Origin: Avibacterium paragallinarum
GTDB taxonomy: Bacteria; Pseudomonadota; Gammaproteobacteria; Enterobacterales; Pasteurellaceae
DNA: 64,000 nucleotides
Assembly (NCBI RefSeq): GCF_900450705.1
Contig: NZ_UGHK01000001.1
Span: forward strand, 1 to 64,000
Reading direction: 5' to 3'
Under the pieces are notes generated by a model that searched no databases, was not told the origin of the DNA, and worked only from the letters and a program-made list of their open reading frames with translations. The stretch's first letter is position 1; every line of letters starts with the position of its first letter. Shown piece by piece: positions 17,404 to 25,133 of this stretch. A program made the position numbers and the translations under genes.

Positions 17404-17574
17404 ATGGAAAGACCAGCAAAAAGAACGCCGTTAATTCGGCTAACCCGTGCGGTGAACGAGCAAGTGCAACGCCTTGCAACAGAAGAACGCCGCAAAGTCA
17501 CCAATATGGTGAACATCTTGCTTGAAGATGCCCTAAAAGCCCGAGGCATTGAGTTAAACCCAGTGCAGGAATAG
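17404..17574 (+). CDS. Small ribbon-helix-helix (Arc-like) protein
   Basis: 56 residues: a basic beta strand (KRTPLIRLTRAVNEQVQRLA) followed by two helices (EERRKVTNMVNILLEDALKARG), the Arc/MetJ pattern. It is the first gene right of the control region and has a ribosome site at GGGAG. Probably a DNA-binding early regulator. Too short to be found by length filters. Confidence 0.6.
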   Translation: MERPAKRTPLIRLTRAVNEQVQRLATEERRKVTNMVNILLEDALKARGIELNPVQE

Positions 17575-17583
17575 GAGGGGGCA

Positions 17584-17811
17584 ATGGGAAGACGTAAAGA
17601 AGAATTGGTACTGACCCCAGAACTTGAAGCCAATTTAAGGGCAAGACGGTTTTTAACAGTGAGGGAGTTCGCCGCACTTTATCACAAATCAGAGCGTCAA
17701 GTAACTTATGCCATTGAGAAGAAAAGGTTAAAAATCCGTGAACGCGAAACGGGAAGAAGTATGTTTTTTATCGATATGGTCGCCAGTCAGCGACTAGGCG
17801 GCACGGTATAG
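17584..17811 (+). CDS. Cox-like excisionase/regulator
   Basis: 75 residues with a winged-helix/HTH-17 type motif (FLTVREFAALYHKSERQVTYAIEKKRLKIRE, residues about 25-55), the pattern of HP1/P2 Cox and other excisionases. It sits where cox is found in HP1, second on the rightward early transcript, and ends at a terminator-like hairpin. AGGAGG precedes the ATG. Cox would repress the lysogenic promoter and direct excision; assignment rests on motif and position. Confidence 0.6.
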   Translation: MGRRKEELVLTPELEANLRARRFLTVREFAALYHKSERQVTYAIEKKRLKIRERETGRSMFFIDMVASQRLGGTV

Positions 17812-17843
17812 ACCGCACTCATCAAAGTGCGGTGGGATTTTTT
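17812..17843 (+). terminator. Terminator built from an inverted pair of uptake signals
   Basis: ACCGCACT-CATCAA-AGTGCGGT followed by GGGATTTTTT. The two arms are the core of the Pasteurellaceae uptake signal facing each other, the usual form of dual-use terminators in this family. It closes the cox transcript. A nearly identical element occurs at 18523-18552. Confidence 0.75.
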
Positions 17844-17865
17844 GATAATTTTATAGGTGGAGAAA

Positions 17866-18510
17866 ATGGAAAAATTAAACGTTAAAACACATCATCAGCA
17901 AACCCATTCTTACGCTGATAATAATCGTTGCTTGCTAACCTTTTCGCACGGGCGTTACGAATTTGCTGATTTAGCGGTATATCCCGTTCTAGCCTTGGAT
18001 CTATTGCAAGTGCAAGCACGGCGAGTTGATCGGCTTGTTGGGATCGGTGCAACTGATTTAACAAGCCCGTTAAACGGCGAAGATGAAACGCAAAATCCGC
18101 AGGCTGAAATAATTTCAGTTCAAGCCCTAATTGGTAAAGTTGCTGAATGTTATTTTCAGAAAGCCGATCCGCTTGCGAGCTTGCAAGGCAACTCTTGCAA
18201 AAACATTCCAACAAGCAGTAGCCGTTGTCGGGGTGAATATCCTGTTGCTTTTTTTCCTCTTGTGTCGGTTGTTGGCTCTCTTGGTCTGCCATTGCAGGGT
18301 GAAATCTCTCCATATCGTCATATTGCATTATTTGTCCCTCTACTTGATGCGTTAAATGTAAAAACAACGAATGTGATTGTTGAGCTGTTGCAATTACTTA
18401 TCTTAACGGAGGCGGCACAACGTTTTCAAGTGATTAAAAAACCGAGAAGGCAGGAGCTGTTGGTTAGGTTGAGAGGCATTATTGAATTTTATGTCGATCA
18501 ATTAGGTTAA
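17866..18510 (+). CDS. Uncharacterised early phage ORF, plus-strand reading
   Basis: 214 residues from the ATG at 17866, preceded by AGGTGGAG. The first part (MEKLNVKTHHQQTHSYADNN) and the end (VIVELLQLLILTEAAQRFQV, GIIEFYVDQLG) look like coded protein, but the middle (SCKNIPTSSSRCRGEYPVAF) does not. On the opposite strand 17882-18328 is also open. I recognise no family. It shares its leader and first residues (MEKLN/MKKLN) with the next gene, so the start at least is supported. Confidence 0.45.
   Translation: MEKLNVKTHHQQTHSYADNNRCLLTFSHGRYEFADLAVYPVLALDLLQVQARRVDRLVGIGATDLTSPLNGEDETQNPQAEIISVQALIGKVAECYFQKADPLASLQGNSCKNIPTSSSRCRGEYPVAFFPLVSVVGSLGLPLQGEISPYRHIALFVPLLDALNVKTTNVIVELLQLLILTEAAQRFQVIKKPRRQELLVRLRGIIEFYVDQLG
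17882..18328 (-). CDS. Alternative reverse-strand ORF overlapping 17866-18510
   Basis: 148 residues from an ATG at 18328 with AGAGGGA eight bases upstream. Composition is more protein-like than the plus reading (ADFAFHLRRLTGLLNQLHRS, QADQLAVLALAIDPRLERD). It runs antisense inside the plus-strand ORF, with first codon positions aligned. Only one of the two may be real, or both may be. No family recognised. Confidence 0.35.
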   Translation of the reverse strand: MQYDDMERFHPAMADQESQQPTQEEKKQQDIHPDNGYCLLECFCKSCLASSQADRLSENNIQQLYQLGLELKLFQPADFAFHLRRLTGLLNQLHRSQQADQLAVLALAIDPRLERDIPLNQQIRNARAKRLASNDYYQRKNGFADDVF

Positions 18511-18522
18511 TAGAATGGAAAA

Positions 18523-18552
18523 ACCGCACTCATCAAAGTGCGGTGGGATTTT
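18523..18552 (+). terminator. Second uptake-signal-pair terminator
   Basis: ACCGCACT at 18523-18530 and AGTGCGGT at 18537-18544, followed by GGGATTTT. The loop and the following bases copy the element at 17812, including the downstream AGGTGGAGAAAATG ribosome site. The T-run is only four long, so read-through is likely. Confidence 0.6.
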
Positions 18553-18577
18553 AAAGAAAATTTATAAGGTGGAGAAA

Positions 18578-19090
18578 ATGAAAAAATTAAATCAACGTGA
18601 AATTTATATTAAATTAGAAGCATCAAGCTACACCCTGACAACATTAACCATTATTAATCAAAAAACGGGTAATGAGCTTTCCGCAGTGAGAAAAGCCATT
18701 GAGGAAGTTAAGCAAGCGATTAATCCTGTTTCTTCTCACCCAACACCCCAGCCAAGTAGCGATCAAAGATTTCCGCTAACAAAACATCTTTTTCGTGAAC
18801 TTCGCCGAGAGCGTGCAGCATCTCTTGCTCAAAAACGTCAAACACGTCATCAAGAGATTCAGAACGAACCAACGCCCGCACCAGTGAGCGATTCAGCGTT
18901 TCCAAAAATGCCACTTTCATCTCAAGCTCGTTTAGACGTACTTGCTGTGTTTGAGCGTTTTGCTTTTGGGGAACAGACATATGATGACCTCTTTAAGTTA
19001 AGTTGTGAGTTAGTTGAAATTTATACGCAAGGATACAGTAAAACCAAAGGGGCTGACAATGAAAAAACGCACCCAATCCACTCAGACTAA
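18578..19090 (+). CDS. Uncharacterised early phage ORF, plus-strand reading
   Basis: 170 residues from ATG 18578 after AAGGTGGAG. N-terminal 48 residues (NQREIYIKLEASSYTLTTLT, then ELSAVRKAIEEVKQAIN) and C-terminal 35 residues (EQTYDDLFKLSCELVEIYTQ) look coded. The middle is rich in Ser, Pro, Arg and Gln, as expected for the antisense of another gene. The reverse strand 18720-18980 is open. I know no function. The pattern repeats that of the preceding gene, including the leader. Confidence 0.5.
   Translation: MKKLNQREIYIKLEASSYTLTTLTIINQKTGNELSAVRKAIEEVKQAINPVSSHPTPQPSSDQRFPLTKHLFRELRRERAASLAQKRQTRHQEIQNEPTPAPVSDSAFPKMPLSSQARLDVLAVFERFAFGEQTYDDLFKLSCELVEIYTQGYSKTKGADNEKTHPIHSD
18720..18980 (-). 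CDS. Alternative reverse-strand ORF overlapping 18578-19090
   Basis: 86 residues, with AGAGGT before the ATG. A long amphipathic helix is predicted by eye (LNELEMKVAFLETLNRSLVR, then DDVFDVFEQEMLHALGEVHE), which is more protein-like than the plus reading of the same bases. It is aligned to the plus frame in the same phase as the other antisense pair. Function unknown. Confidence 0.35.
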   Translation of the reverse strand: MSVPQKQNAQTQQVRLNELEMKVAFLETLNRSLVRALVRSESLDDVFDVFEQEMLHALGEVHEKDVLLAEIFDRYLAGVLGEKKQD

Positions 19091-19205
19091 AGGAAAAATA
19101 GAAATCACCCCGTTAGGGAAACGGCTTATTACCACTTGCCCTAACGGGCAGAAAGCGAGGTTTGTCGCTGTGCAAATTTGGAGAATTGAGAATGGCATTT
19201 ACTGA
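19059..19205 (+). CDS. Small basic hypothetical protein
   Basis: 48 residues starting MKKRTQSTQTKGKIEITP, ending QIWRIENGIY. The start at 19059 follows GGGG/GCTGA and overlaps the stop of the previous plus-strand ORF. It overlaps the next gene by 14 bases. Only its tight packing in the early operon supports it. Function unknown. Confidence 0.45.
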   Translation: MKKRTQSTQTKGKIEITPLGKRLITTCPNGQKARFVAVQIWRIENGIY

Positions 19206-19557
19206 ATTTCCTACGATTATCCCAACCCCGAAAGAAGTCAATCAAAGGGGGATCGCCTATTGCCGTAACGTGTTAGGAGATAAAGATCCGATAACCAAAG
19301 CCTTTAATCGCCTTTCTCAACCCGAAAAGGGTTGTGTGATTGCCCTTGCAGGCACAGAGAGCGGGGATTTAAAAACGCCTTTTTTGTCTGATTTACGCTT
19401 AGAAAATTACACTCACGAAGGCTATAGAAAAATTGCAAGGGCAATGTGGCGAATACGGACGTTAGCCAATCAGTTACCCGATTTCAGCACGTTAAAAACC
19501 TACACCACACAAGATCAGTTAATGACAAGGGAAAAATACAATGCAACACACAATTAA
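19192..19557 (+). CDS. Hypothetical early phage protein
   Basis: 121 residues from ATG 19192, chosen because GGAGAA lies 10 bases upstream. It starts AFTEFPTIIPTPKEVNQRGI and contains YRKIARAMWRIRTLANQLPD. Coded composition is good. It overlaps the next gene by 17 bases. I do not recognise the family; HP1-like phages carry several such genes between cox and rep. Confidence 0.6.
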   Translation: MAFTEFPTIIPTPKEVNQRGIAYCRNVLGDKDPITKAFNRLSQPEKGCVIALAGTESGDLKTPFLSDLRLENYTHEGYRKIARAMWRIRTLANQLPDFSTLKTYTTQDQLMTREKYNATHN

Positions 19558-19747
19558 TTTGAGCCGTTTGAATATCAATGTGGCAAAAGGGGCGATGTTT
19601 TATTGGGTAGATAGCCATAACGCCTTTTTAACTTATGCAAAACGCGATAAAGCGAGAAAGCAATACTTTTTAAACAAAGCGGCACAATGCCGAAGACAAG
19701 CGGCGGATTTAGTCAGCCTAATACGTTTAGCACGCGTTATTCATTAA
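19541..19747 (+). CDS. Small basic hypothetical early protein
   Basis: 68 residues (MFYWVDSHNAFLTYAKRDKA, then KAAQCRRQAADLVSLIRLAR). Very basic at the C-terminus, perhaps nucleic-acid binding. Starts inside the end of the previous gene and is followed by AAGGAG, the ribosome site of the next. Function unknown. Confidence 0.55.
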   Translation: MQHTINLSRLNINVAKGAMFYWVDSHNAFLTYAKRDKARKQYFLNKAAQCRRQAADLVSLIRLARVIH

Positions 19748-19759
19748 GGAGAAACCACA

Positions 19760-20038
19760 ATGACAATTCAACATCAACACATTATTGAGCTTTCCAACCG
19801 TTATCAAATCGTCTTTAGTGATAATGGCTTTATTTTGTATCAGCTTGATTTAACCGATGAAGGCGTGTGGAAACGGTCAAAAGTGCAACTTTGCCGTAAC
19901 TTTGAAGCGGTGGTTGAAACCCTTGAACATTGCGAGTTAAACAATGAGGACGTGAATAGCTTGCGTGATTGTGCAAGCACGTTACAAGCCATTTTAGGCG
20001 AAATTAAAGAAATCAAAGCGTTATCAGTTAGTCAATAA
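19760..20038 (+). CDS. Hypothetical early phage protein
   Basis: 92 residues. The N-terminal half forms strands (IELSNRYQIVFSDNGFILYQ), while the C-terminal half is a helix (DCASTLQAILGEIKEIKAL). AAGGAG precedes the ATG by 9 bases. It is the last gene before rep. Function unknown. Confidence 0.6.
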   Translation: MTIQHQHIIELSNRYQIVFSDNGFILYQLDLTDEGVWKRSKVQLCRNFEAVVETLEHCELNNEDVNSLRDCASTLQAILGEIKEIKALSVSQ

Positions 20039-20059
20039 TCTATTTTCAGGGCGGTTGTG

Positions 20060-22449
20060 ATGTCATTACTTCCTTCTAACAATTCTACCGCGAGCAATCG
20101 CCCTGAACCTTTCTTTCAGGTGTCGCCACCTATTCCCTATAAACCGCAACGCGATCCCGATGAACAGCTTACCGCTGCACAGTTAGATCTGTTTGAAACC
20201 GTGCCAGAAGACTATGAATTTGTCGAAGCCTTTTTAAAACAATTCCCCCGAGCAAGGTTGCGTGAGCATTTTCGCCATTTGTATTTGCGGGAATATCGCA
20301 GTGTAAAAGATGATGGGTCGATTGCCTTTGCTTGTGGCAATAAGCAACGTTATCACGCCAATACTTGGCTGCGTGCTTTGGGCGGGCGGTTGGAGTTGGT
20401 GTTTGGCCAATACCCTATTCACCTTGAGGGGTTGCTTGCCTTTCAGGGGAAAAACCCGAAATGGTTAGAAGATTTGCTGTTTGATCTCAAGGTAAGTGCA
20501 GCAAACGAGAAATACAAAAAAGCCTTTGAAGCAGACTATGACAGCGAGAAAACCGCTCAAAACTATGCTCGCTGGTATGCTCAACAACGCAATAAAGCCA
20601 GTGTGCCGTTTTATTTGCTCACAGAAACCAAGTTAAAAACCCTTGCCGACCAGTTAGCCCGTGCCTTTAGCCAACATCATTATGACTATGTGCAACGCAT
20701 TGCGAAACAGCACCAAGGCGAGCCATTAAGTGCGGTGGAAATTCAGCAACATTTTTTTAAGCTCTACCAACAATGCGGCGAACTCTGCGAAAAAATCGGC
20801 TTCCCGATGAACCATTGGGAAAGTCACAAAAACGCTAAGAAACTGAAAGGGGAAATTATTGATGCCGCTCTTTGCCGTATGGCGTGCGAAAAATATTGGT
20901 TTAAACGTATGCGAACCACCCAAAAGCAAATGGTAGAACATATCGCCATTGCGTGCGGTGGCGTGCGTCGTGGGTTGGCTCAATATATTTCTAACGAGGG
21001 CTTCAAAGAGTGGACGTATCAAATCAAGAAAAATCACGATTTTTTGAAGCAAATGATCGTAGAAAATATTGACGACCCCGCCGAACAAGCCGAGCTGTTC
21101 GATATGTATTTCAAAAGTTCCAGTAATCCCGCGTTACGTCGTAAAGAGCTGATGAACCGTTTACGCGGCATTGAAGAGTGGGCGGAGGAAAAAGGGCATA
21201 TGGCGTTATTTTTAACCTTAACCGCCCCGAGCAAATACCATTCACACCACGAAAGCGGAGCGAAAAATAAAAAATATAACGGAGCAACACCAAAGACAAC
21301 GCAGAGCTATTTGAATAAGGTATGGAAACGCTTCCGTGCCTTACTCAAAAAGCGTCGCATTGCCTTTTACGGTATGCGTGTCGCCGAGCCACACCACGAC
21401 GGCACGCCGCACTGGCATTTGTTGCTTTATATCCAACCGAAGCATAAAGACGAAGTGATCCGCCTGTTTCGCTTGAAAGCCCTTGAGGAAGATGGGGACG
21501 AGCGAGGGGCAGACGAACACCGCTGTAAGGTGGAAGAATGCGATCCCGCGAAAGGTACGCCAACGGGCTATATTGCCAAATACATTTCAAAAAATATCAA
21601 CGGCTTTGCCCTTGATGATGAATATTCAGATGAAGATCCAGAAATGCGATTAAAAGATAATGCCGCCCGTGCGAGAGCGTGGGCGAGCTGTTGGCATTTA
21701 CGTCAATTCCAATTCTACGGCGATAAGTTCGTTACGTTATGGCGTGAATTACGTCGCCTTGCGAGCCAAGTAACGAAAGAAGAACGCAACCAAAAAGCCC
21801 AAGGTTACAGCAATCAGTTAAGCCTTGAGTTATCCCACTCACAAGCAAAGCCTTATCCGAAAGCGTGGCAATTTGACGATCGCACCCTTGCTCGTGCGGT
21901 AACTTGTGCCGACGTGGCGATTATGCGGCGTTTGTCGATTGCTTAACGCCAAACGGTTTTTTAAGTGAGCGGAAAGATAACCCGCTCAAAATGCACTATG
22001 AAACCAGCGAGCCGAACCATTACAACGAAACACGGAAAATAATTAAGGGGGTAAAAAATGCCTTTTCCTTAGCTGAACCGATTTTAACCCGTCTTAAAAA
22101 ATGGGTGATTAAGAAAGGTGATCCAAATCGCCACACCAAACCCCACGAGCGTAGCTAGGCTAACTTAGGCGGGCTTGCCCGCCCTTGGACTTGTGTCAGT
22201 AACTGTAACCTTAAAGAACGGTCAAATTTAGAGCAAAGGATCAAAGAAGTAGTAAGACCGATAGCAAAACCACTCAATGATCGACAAATAAATTGGATAT
22301 TGAAAGGTAATAGGCAAATTTTAAACCGTAAATATTCGATAGAACTTATCAATGATGAAATAAACCTCATTGAAACGAAGCAACCTGTTCAGGCTGTTAC
22401 GTCTGACACGAGTGGCGTTTTACAAAAAATTTGGGATATATTTTCTTGA
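20060..22449 (+). pseudogene. rep: Replication endonuclease (P2 gpA / HP1 Rep family), broken
   Basis: The first frame (20060-21946) gives 628 residues of a HUH rolling-circle initiator: PHWHLLLYI near residue 452 is the metal-binding His-x-His, and GYIAKYISKNINGF near 504 holds the two active tyrosines spaced Y-x3-Y, as in P2 gpA. It stops at TAA 21944-21946. In the next frame SERKDNPLKMHYETSEPNHY continues the protein, stops at TAG 22156-22158, and goes on in the same frame with RPWTCVSNCNLKERSNLEQR to TGA 22449. The summed length (about 795 codons) fits HP1 Rep. So a frameshift near 21930 and a nonsense codon cut off the C-terminus; the catalytic part is intact. Confidence 0.8.
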
Positions 22450-22481
22450 TATTAATCAAATTCAACTAATAGGAAATAATT

Positions 22482-23027
22482 ATGAATAAATCTAATACAA
22501 AGAAGCAAGATAAATACCTATGGGCAACACCCTGGTGGGTGTTTTGGTTTGCCGAAGCCTACTTCGGGATCAAGTTTGATCTTGATGTGTGTGCAATGGC
22601 ACATAACAAGAAAGTGAAAAAATACATCAGCCCTGAACAAAACACCCTACTTACAGACTGGAACGGGTGTTTTTGTTGGTGCAATCCGCCTTATTCCAAT
22701 CCCTTGCCGTTTGTTGAGCGTGCTATTGAGCAAAGCCAACAACATAATAAAGTGGTGGTGATGTTACTCAATGCGGACAATTCAACAAAATGGTTTGAAC
22801 GTTGCGTCAAGTATGCAAGTTGGGTGGTATTTATCACACGCGGAAGAATCCCATTTATTCACAATGGCACAGGAAAAGAAACCAAAGGCAACAGCAAAGG
22901 GCAAATGTTGGTGCTATTTACCCCAAACACCAATCGTCTTGCACCAAGAACTACTACTTATGTTCCAATGCAAGAAATCCGTGAAATTGGGAATCAATGG
23001 GCGACTGAACAGGGGTATCGCCAATGA
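22482..23027 (+). CDS. Phage N6-adenine DNA methyltransferase
   Basis: 181 residues. Family of small phage Dam-like enzymes (phage_N6A_met): opens with WATPWWVFWFAEAYFGIKFDLDVCA, and has the catalytic motif CWCNPPYSNPLPFVE near residue 68. In this family SAM-binding follows the NPPY motif, as in VVMLLNADNSTKWFERC. It would methylate phage or host DNA in GATC-like or other short sites; site not deducible. Its stop overlaps the ATG of the next gene by four bases, so the two are coupled. Confidence 0.88.
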   Translation: MNKSNTKKQDKYLWATPWWVFWFAEAYFGIKFDLDVCAMAHNKKVKKYISPEQNTLLTDWNGCFCWCNPPYSNPLPFVERAIEQSQQHNKVVVMLLNADNSTKWFERCVKYASWVVFITRGRIPFIHNGTGKETKGNSKGQMLVLFTPNTNRLAPRTTTYVPMQEIREIGNQWATEQGYRQ

Positions 23028-24047
23028 GTTATCAAGATTTTTATCAATGTGCCGATCGCCCAATTACACAACACAGCGAATTTGAAAGCTACTTGAAAGA
23101 ATTATTGTTCAAGAAATCCGAAAGAGAAGATTTTTACCGCCGATTATTGGCAAAAAATCACGATGTTTCTTGCGATACCTTTAAGGATTATTTTGAACAA
23201 TATGCCGCCGAGCGAAAAAGCAATAAACAAGATTACACACCCAATGCTGTTGCGGAATTATTGAGCATTCTCACTAATGGAGAAATGTCAGAACCTAACG
23301 GCTACACTGCTTATGATCCCACTGCTGGCACAGGCTCTTTAATTATTAAAAAATGGTATTCCGATATGATGCAAGAAACGATTTTCAGCTATGCCCCGCA
23401 TCGTTATTTTTATCTGTGCGAAGAGCTTGCGGACAATGCTATCCCCTATCTTTTACATAATCTTGCCTTGCGGGGAATGAATGCCATCGTGATTCACGGT
23501 AACACGTTAGAACGTGAGGCAAAGCAAATATATTTTATACAAAACAGCAAAGATGACTGTATGTGCTTTTCAGATATTAACGTAATGCCGCACTCTGAAG
23601 ATATTGCCAAGGAATTTAATATTCAAAATTGGCTTGAACCTGAAATTAAGCACATTGAAAGTGGTCTTGTTATTGGCAAACACACTTTACCAATGCAACG
23701 CCAACCACTGATTATTAATACAGAATATAAAGAACAACCGCAAAAGGAAATCAAACCTCACGAAGGGGCAAAATTGGAAGATGTCGCCACGATAGAACGC
23801 GTAAAAAAAAAAACAAAATTTACCGCAAGGGGACAATAATTGTTCAGCTATCAGCGACCAAGGGGCAAGTGGGTTTGCTCGAATCCGATGGTAAAGTTGG
23901 TACACAATACGCCGCAATAGATAGCCAGTTTTTTGATGATGACTATTTATTTTTGAAACTACAAAGAGATTTGCCCCGCTGGGTGCATCGTGCGCAAGAG
24001 GGGCGCTGAATATTAAATTAGAAGATTTAGCGGCAATGCCGTTATAG
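23024..24047 (+). pseudogene. Methylase-like protein with specificity-like tail, frameshifted at A11
   Basis: The first 271 codons carry an N6-methylase (HsdM-like) core with the SAM motif AYDPTAGTGSLIIKKW near residue 87, but where NPPY/F should follow there is FSDINVMPHSED, so the catalytic motif is missing. At eleven A (23803-23813) the frame runs to a stop at 23839. Shifted by one base it continues as IYRKGTIIVQLSATKGQVGL, which resembles a type I HsdS half, to 24010; a second shift at GGGG near 24000 would add NIKLEDLAAMPL to the stop at 24047. It is therefore a fused M-S-like protein, broken twice. Length variation in the A tract could switch it; sequencing error is the plain alternative. 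Confidence 0.65.
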
Positions 24048-24055
24048 GAGGAATA

Positions 24056-24319
24056 ATGAAAGAACGTTTCACGAAACTATTAAATAAATTATTAAATCTA
24101 TTCGCTGCTATGCTTGCTCTCTCTTTATTAATTTTATTTCATATAATCATTTTTTGCCAAATTCCTGTAGATTTATTAATGGGGAATAAATCAGATTTCT
24201 TGAAATGGTTTATTGCTTATAAATATTGGTGGCACTTGTTATTAAATGAATTTGGCTTAATCAGTGGAGATAAATTTCAAGAAACGCAATTAGCTTTTAA
24301 TAATTTATTTAAAGATTAA
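24056..24319 (+). CDS. AT-rich accessory gene, small membrane protein
   Basis: 87 residues with a clear transmembrane helix (FAAMLALSLLILFHIIIFC, residues about 15-34) and a cytoplasmic or periplasmic tail with many aromatics (KYWWHLLLNEFGLISGD). A strong ribosome site (AGGAGG) precedes the ATG. Base composition is more AT-rich than the phage genes around it, a sign of later acquisition. No family recognised. It is the first of three small genes in a row. Confidence 0.6.
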   Translation: MKERFTKLLNKLLNLFAAMLALSLLILFHIIIFCQIPVDLLMGNKSDFLKWFIAYKYWWHLLLNEFGLISGDKFQETQLAFNNLFKD

Positions 24320-24346
24320 TCAATCATAATAAATGCGAGTGGAAAT

Positions 24347-24586
24347 ATGCTCAAGAAATTAAAATATTTTTTATTCGGACTATGGTATCCCGTTTCTTAT
24401 GAAAATTATCGGGATATTAGTTACAGCAAGATAGGATCAGAAAGCCATAGAATTTATTGGATTAATTTAAAAACGGGTAAACACAAAACAACCTACTATT
24501 TTAATAAAGGGTTTATGTCAGATTATCGTTTTAATATTATGCAAAATATTTATAAAAAGAATTATATTATTAGGGAAAAGAAATAA
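24347..24586 (+). CDS. AT-rich accessory gene, hypothetical protein
   Basis: 79 residues, basic and rich in Tyr and Asn (YWINLKTGKHKTTYYFNKGF). No transmembrane helix is obvious, apart from a hydrophobic start LKYFLFGLWYPV. Its stop overlaps the next ATG (TAATG). Function unknown; possibly works with its two membrane neighbours. Confidence 0.55.
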   Translation: MLKKLKYFLFGLWYPVSYENYRDISYSKIGSESHRIYWINLKTGKHKTTYYFNKGFMSDYRFNIMQNIYKKNYIIREKK

Positions 24587-24756
24587 TGTATAAGATTAAA
24601 AATATCATTAAATTTATAGTGACTATATTAAAATTTATTTTTGGTGTGTTACTTTTATTATGTACTATTTATCTAGCTATGAAATATGAAAATAGTTTAC
24701 AAGTAATTCCTATCAGAGAATGCAGCCCTTTCTCTTTTTGTGATTATAGAAAATAA
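24586..24756 (+). CDS. AT-rich accessory gene, tiny membrane protein
   Basis: 56 residues with one transmembrane helix (FIVTILKFIFGVLLLLCTIY, residues 10-29) and a C-terminal domain containing two cysteines (ECSPFSFCDY). It overlaps the previous stop by one base. Too short for usual gene finders. Superinfection exclusion or toxin-like roles are common for such genes in this position, but nothing in the sequence proves it. Confidence 0.5.
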   Translation: MYKIKNIIKFIVTILKFIFGVLLLLCTIYLAMKYENSLQVIPIRECSPFSFCDYRK

Positions 24757-24831
24757 AATCAGTACGACGCTCATAAAAAAGCAAAACCGCTTAGACAATT
24801 TTTATGATCTATATCTCATTTCTATAAAAAA

Positions 24832-24884
24832 TAACCCTAATGACCCTAGAAATTCTTGCAAAACCCCTCACTTAGGGTTATAAT
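24832..24884 (+). promoter_or_regulatory. hicAB promoter and operator-like inverted repeat
   Basis: TTGCAA (24856-24861), 17 bases, TATAAT (24879-24884): a near-consensus sigma70 promoter. A perfect 9-bp inverted repeat TAACCCTAA (24832-24840) / TTAGGGTTA (24872-24880) brackets the -35 box and overlaps the -10 box. This is the expected arrangement for autoregulation by HicB, whose C-terminus is a ribbon-helix-helix. Site use by HicB is inferred. Confidence 0.65.
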
Positions 24885-24914
24885 AACCCCATAAAATAAC
24901 AAAGAGGGAGAAAC

Positions 24915-25097
24915 GTGAACAGTGCAAATTTGATAAAACAGGTTGAAAAGGATGGTTGGGTGCTTGTATCAGTGAAAGGAAGCCATCACCAATTTAAGCA
25001 TCCCACGAAGAAAGGACGCGTTACCATCCCACACCCGAAAAAAGATTTACACATAAAAACAGTAAATTCAATCTTAAAACAAGCGGGGCTAAAATAG
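24915..25097 (+). CDS. hicA: HicA toxin (mRNA interferase)
   Basis: 60 residues, the full HicA length, starting with GTG at 24915 after GAGGGAG. The dsRNA-binding-like fold and the catalytic His are clear in VSVKGSHHQFKHPTKKGRVT, followed by IPHPKKDLHIKTVNSILKQA. HicA cleaves mRNA until neutralised by HicB. HicA-first order with HicB 36 bases downstream is standard. Acquired accessory gene between replication and packaging modules. Confidence 0.93.
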   Translation: MNSANLIKQVEKDGWVLVSVKGSHHQFKHPTKKGRVTIPHPKKDLHIKTVNSILKQAGLK

Positions 25098-25133
25098 CCC
25101 CCTTTCAGAACAATATTAAATAACGGAGTAAAT

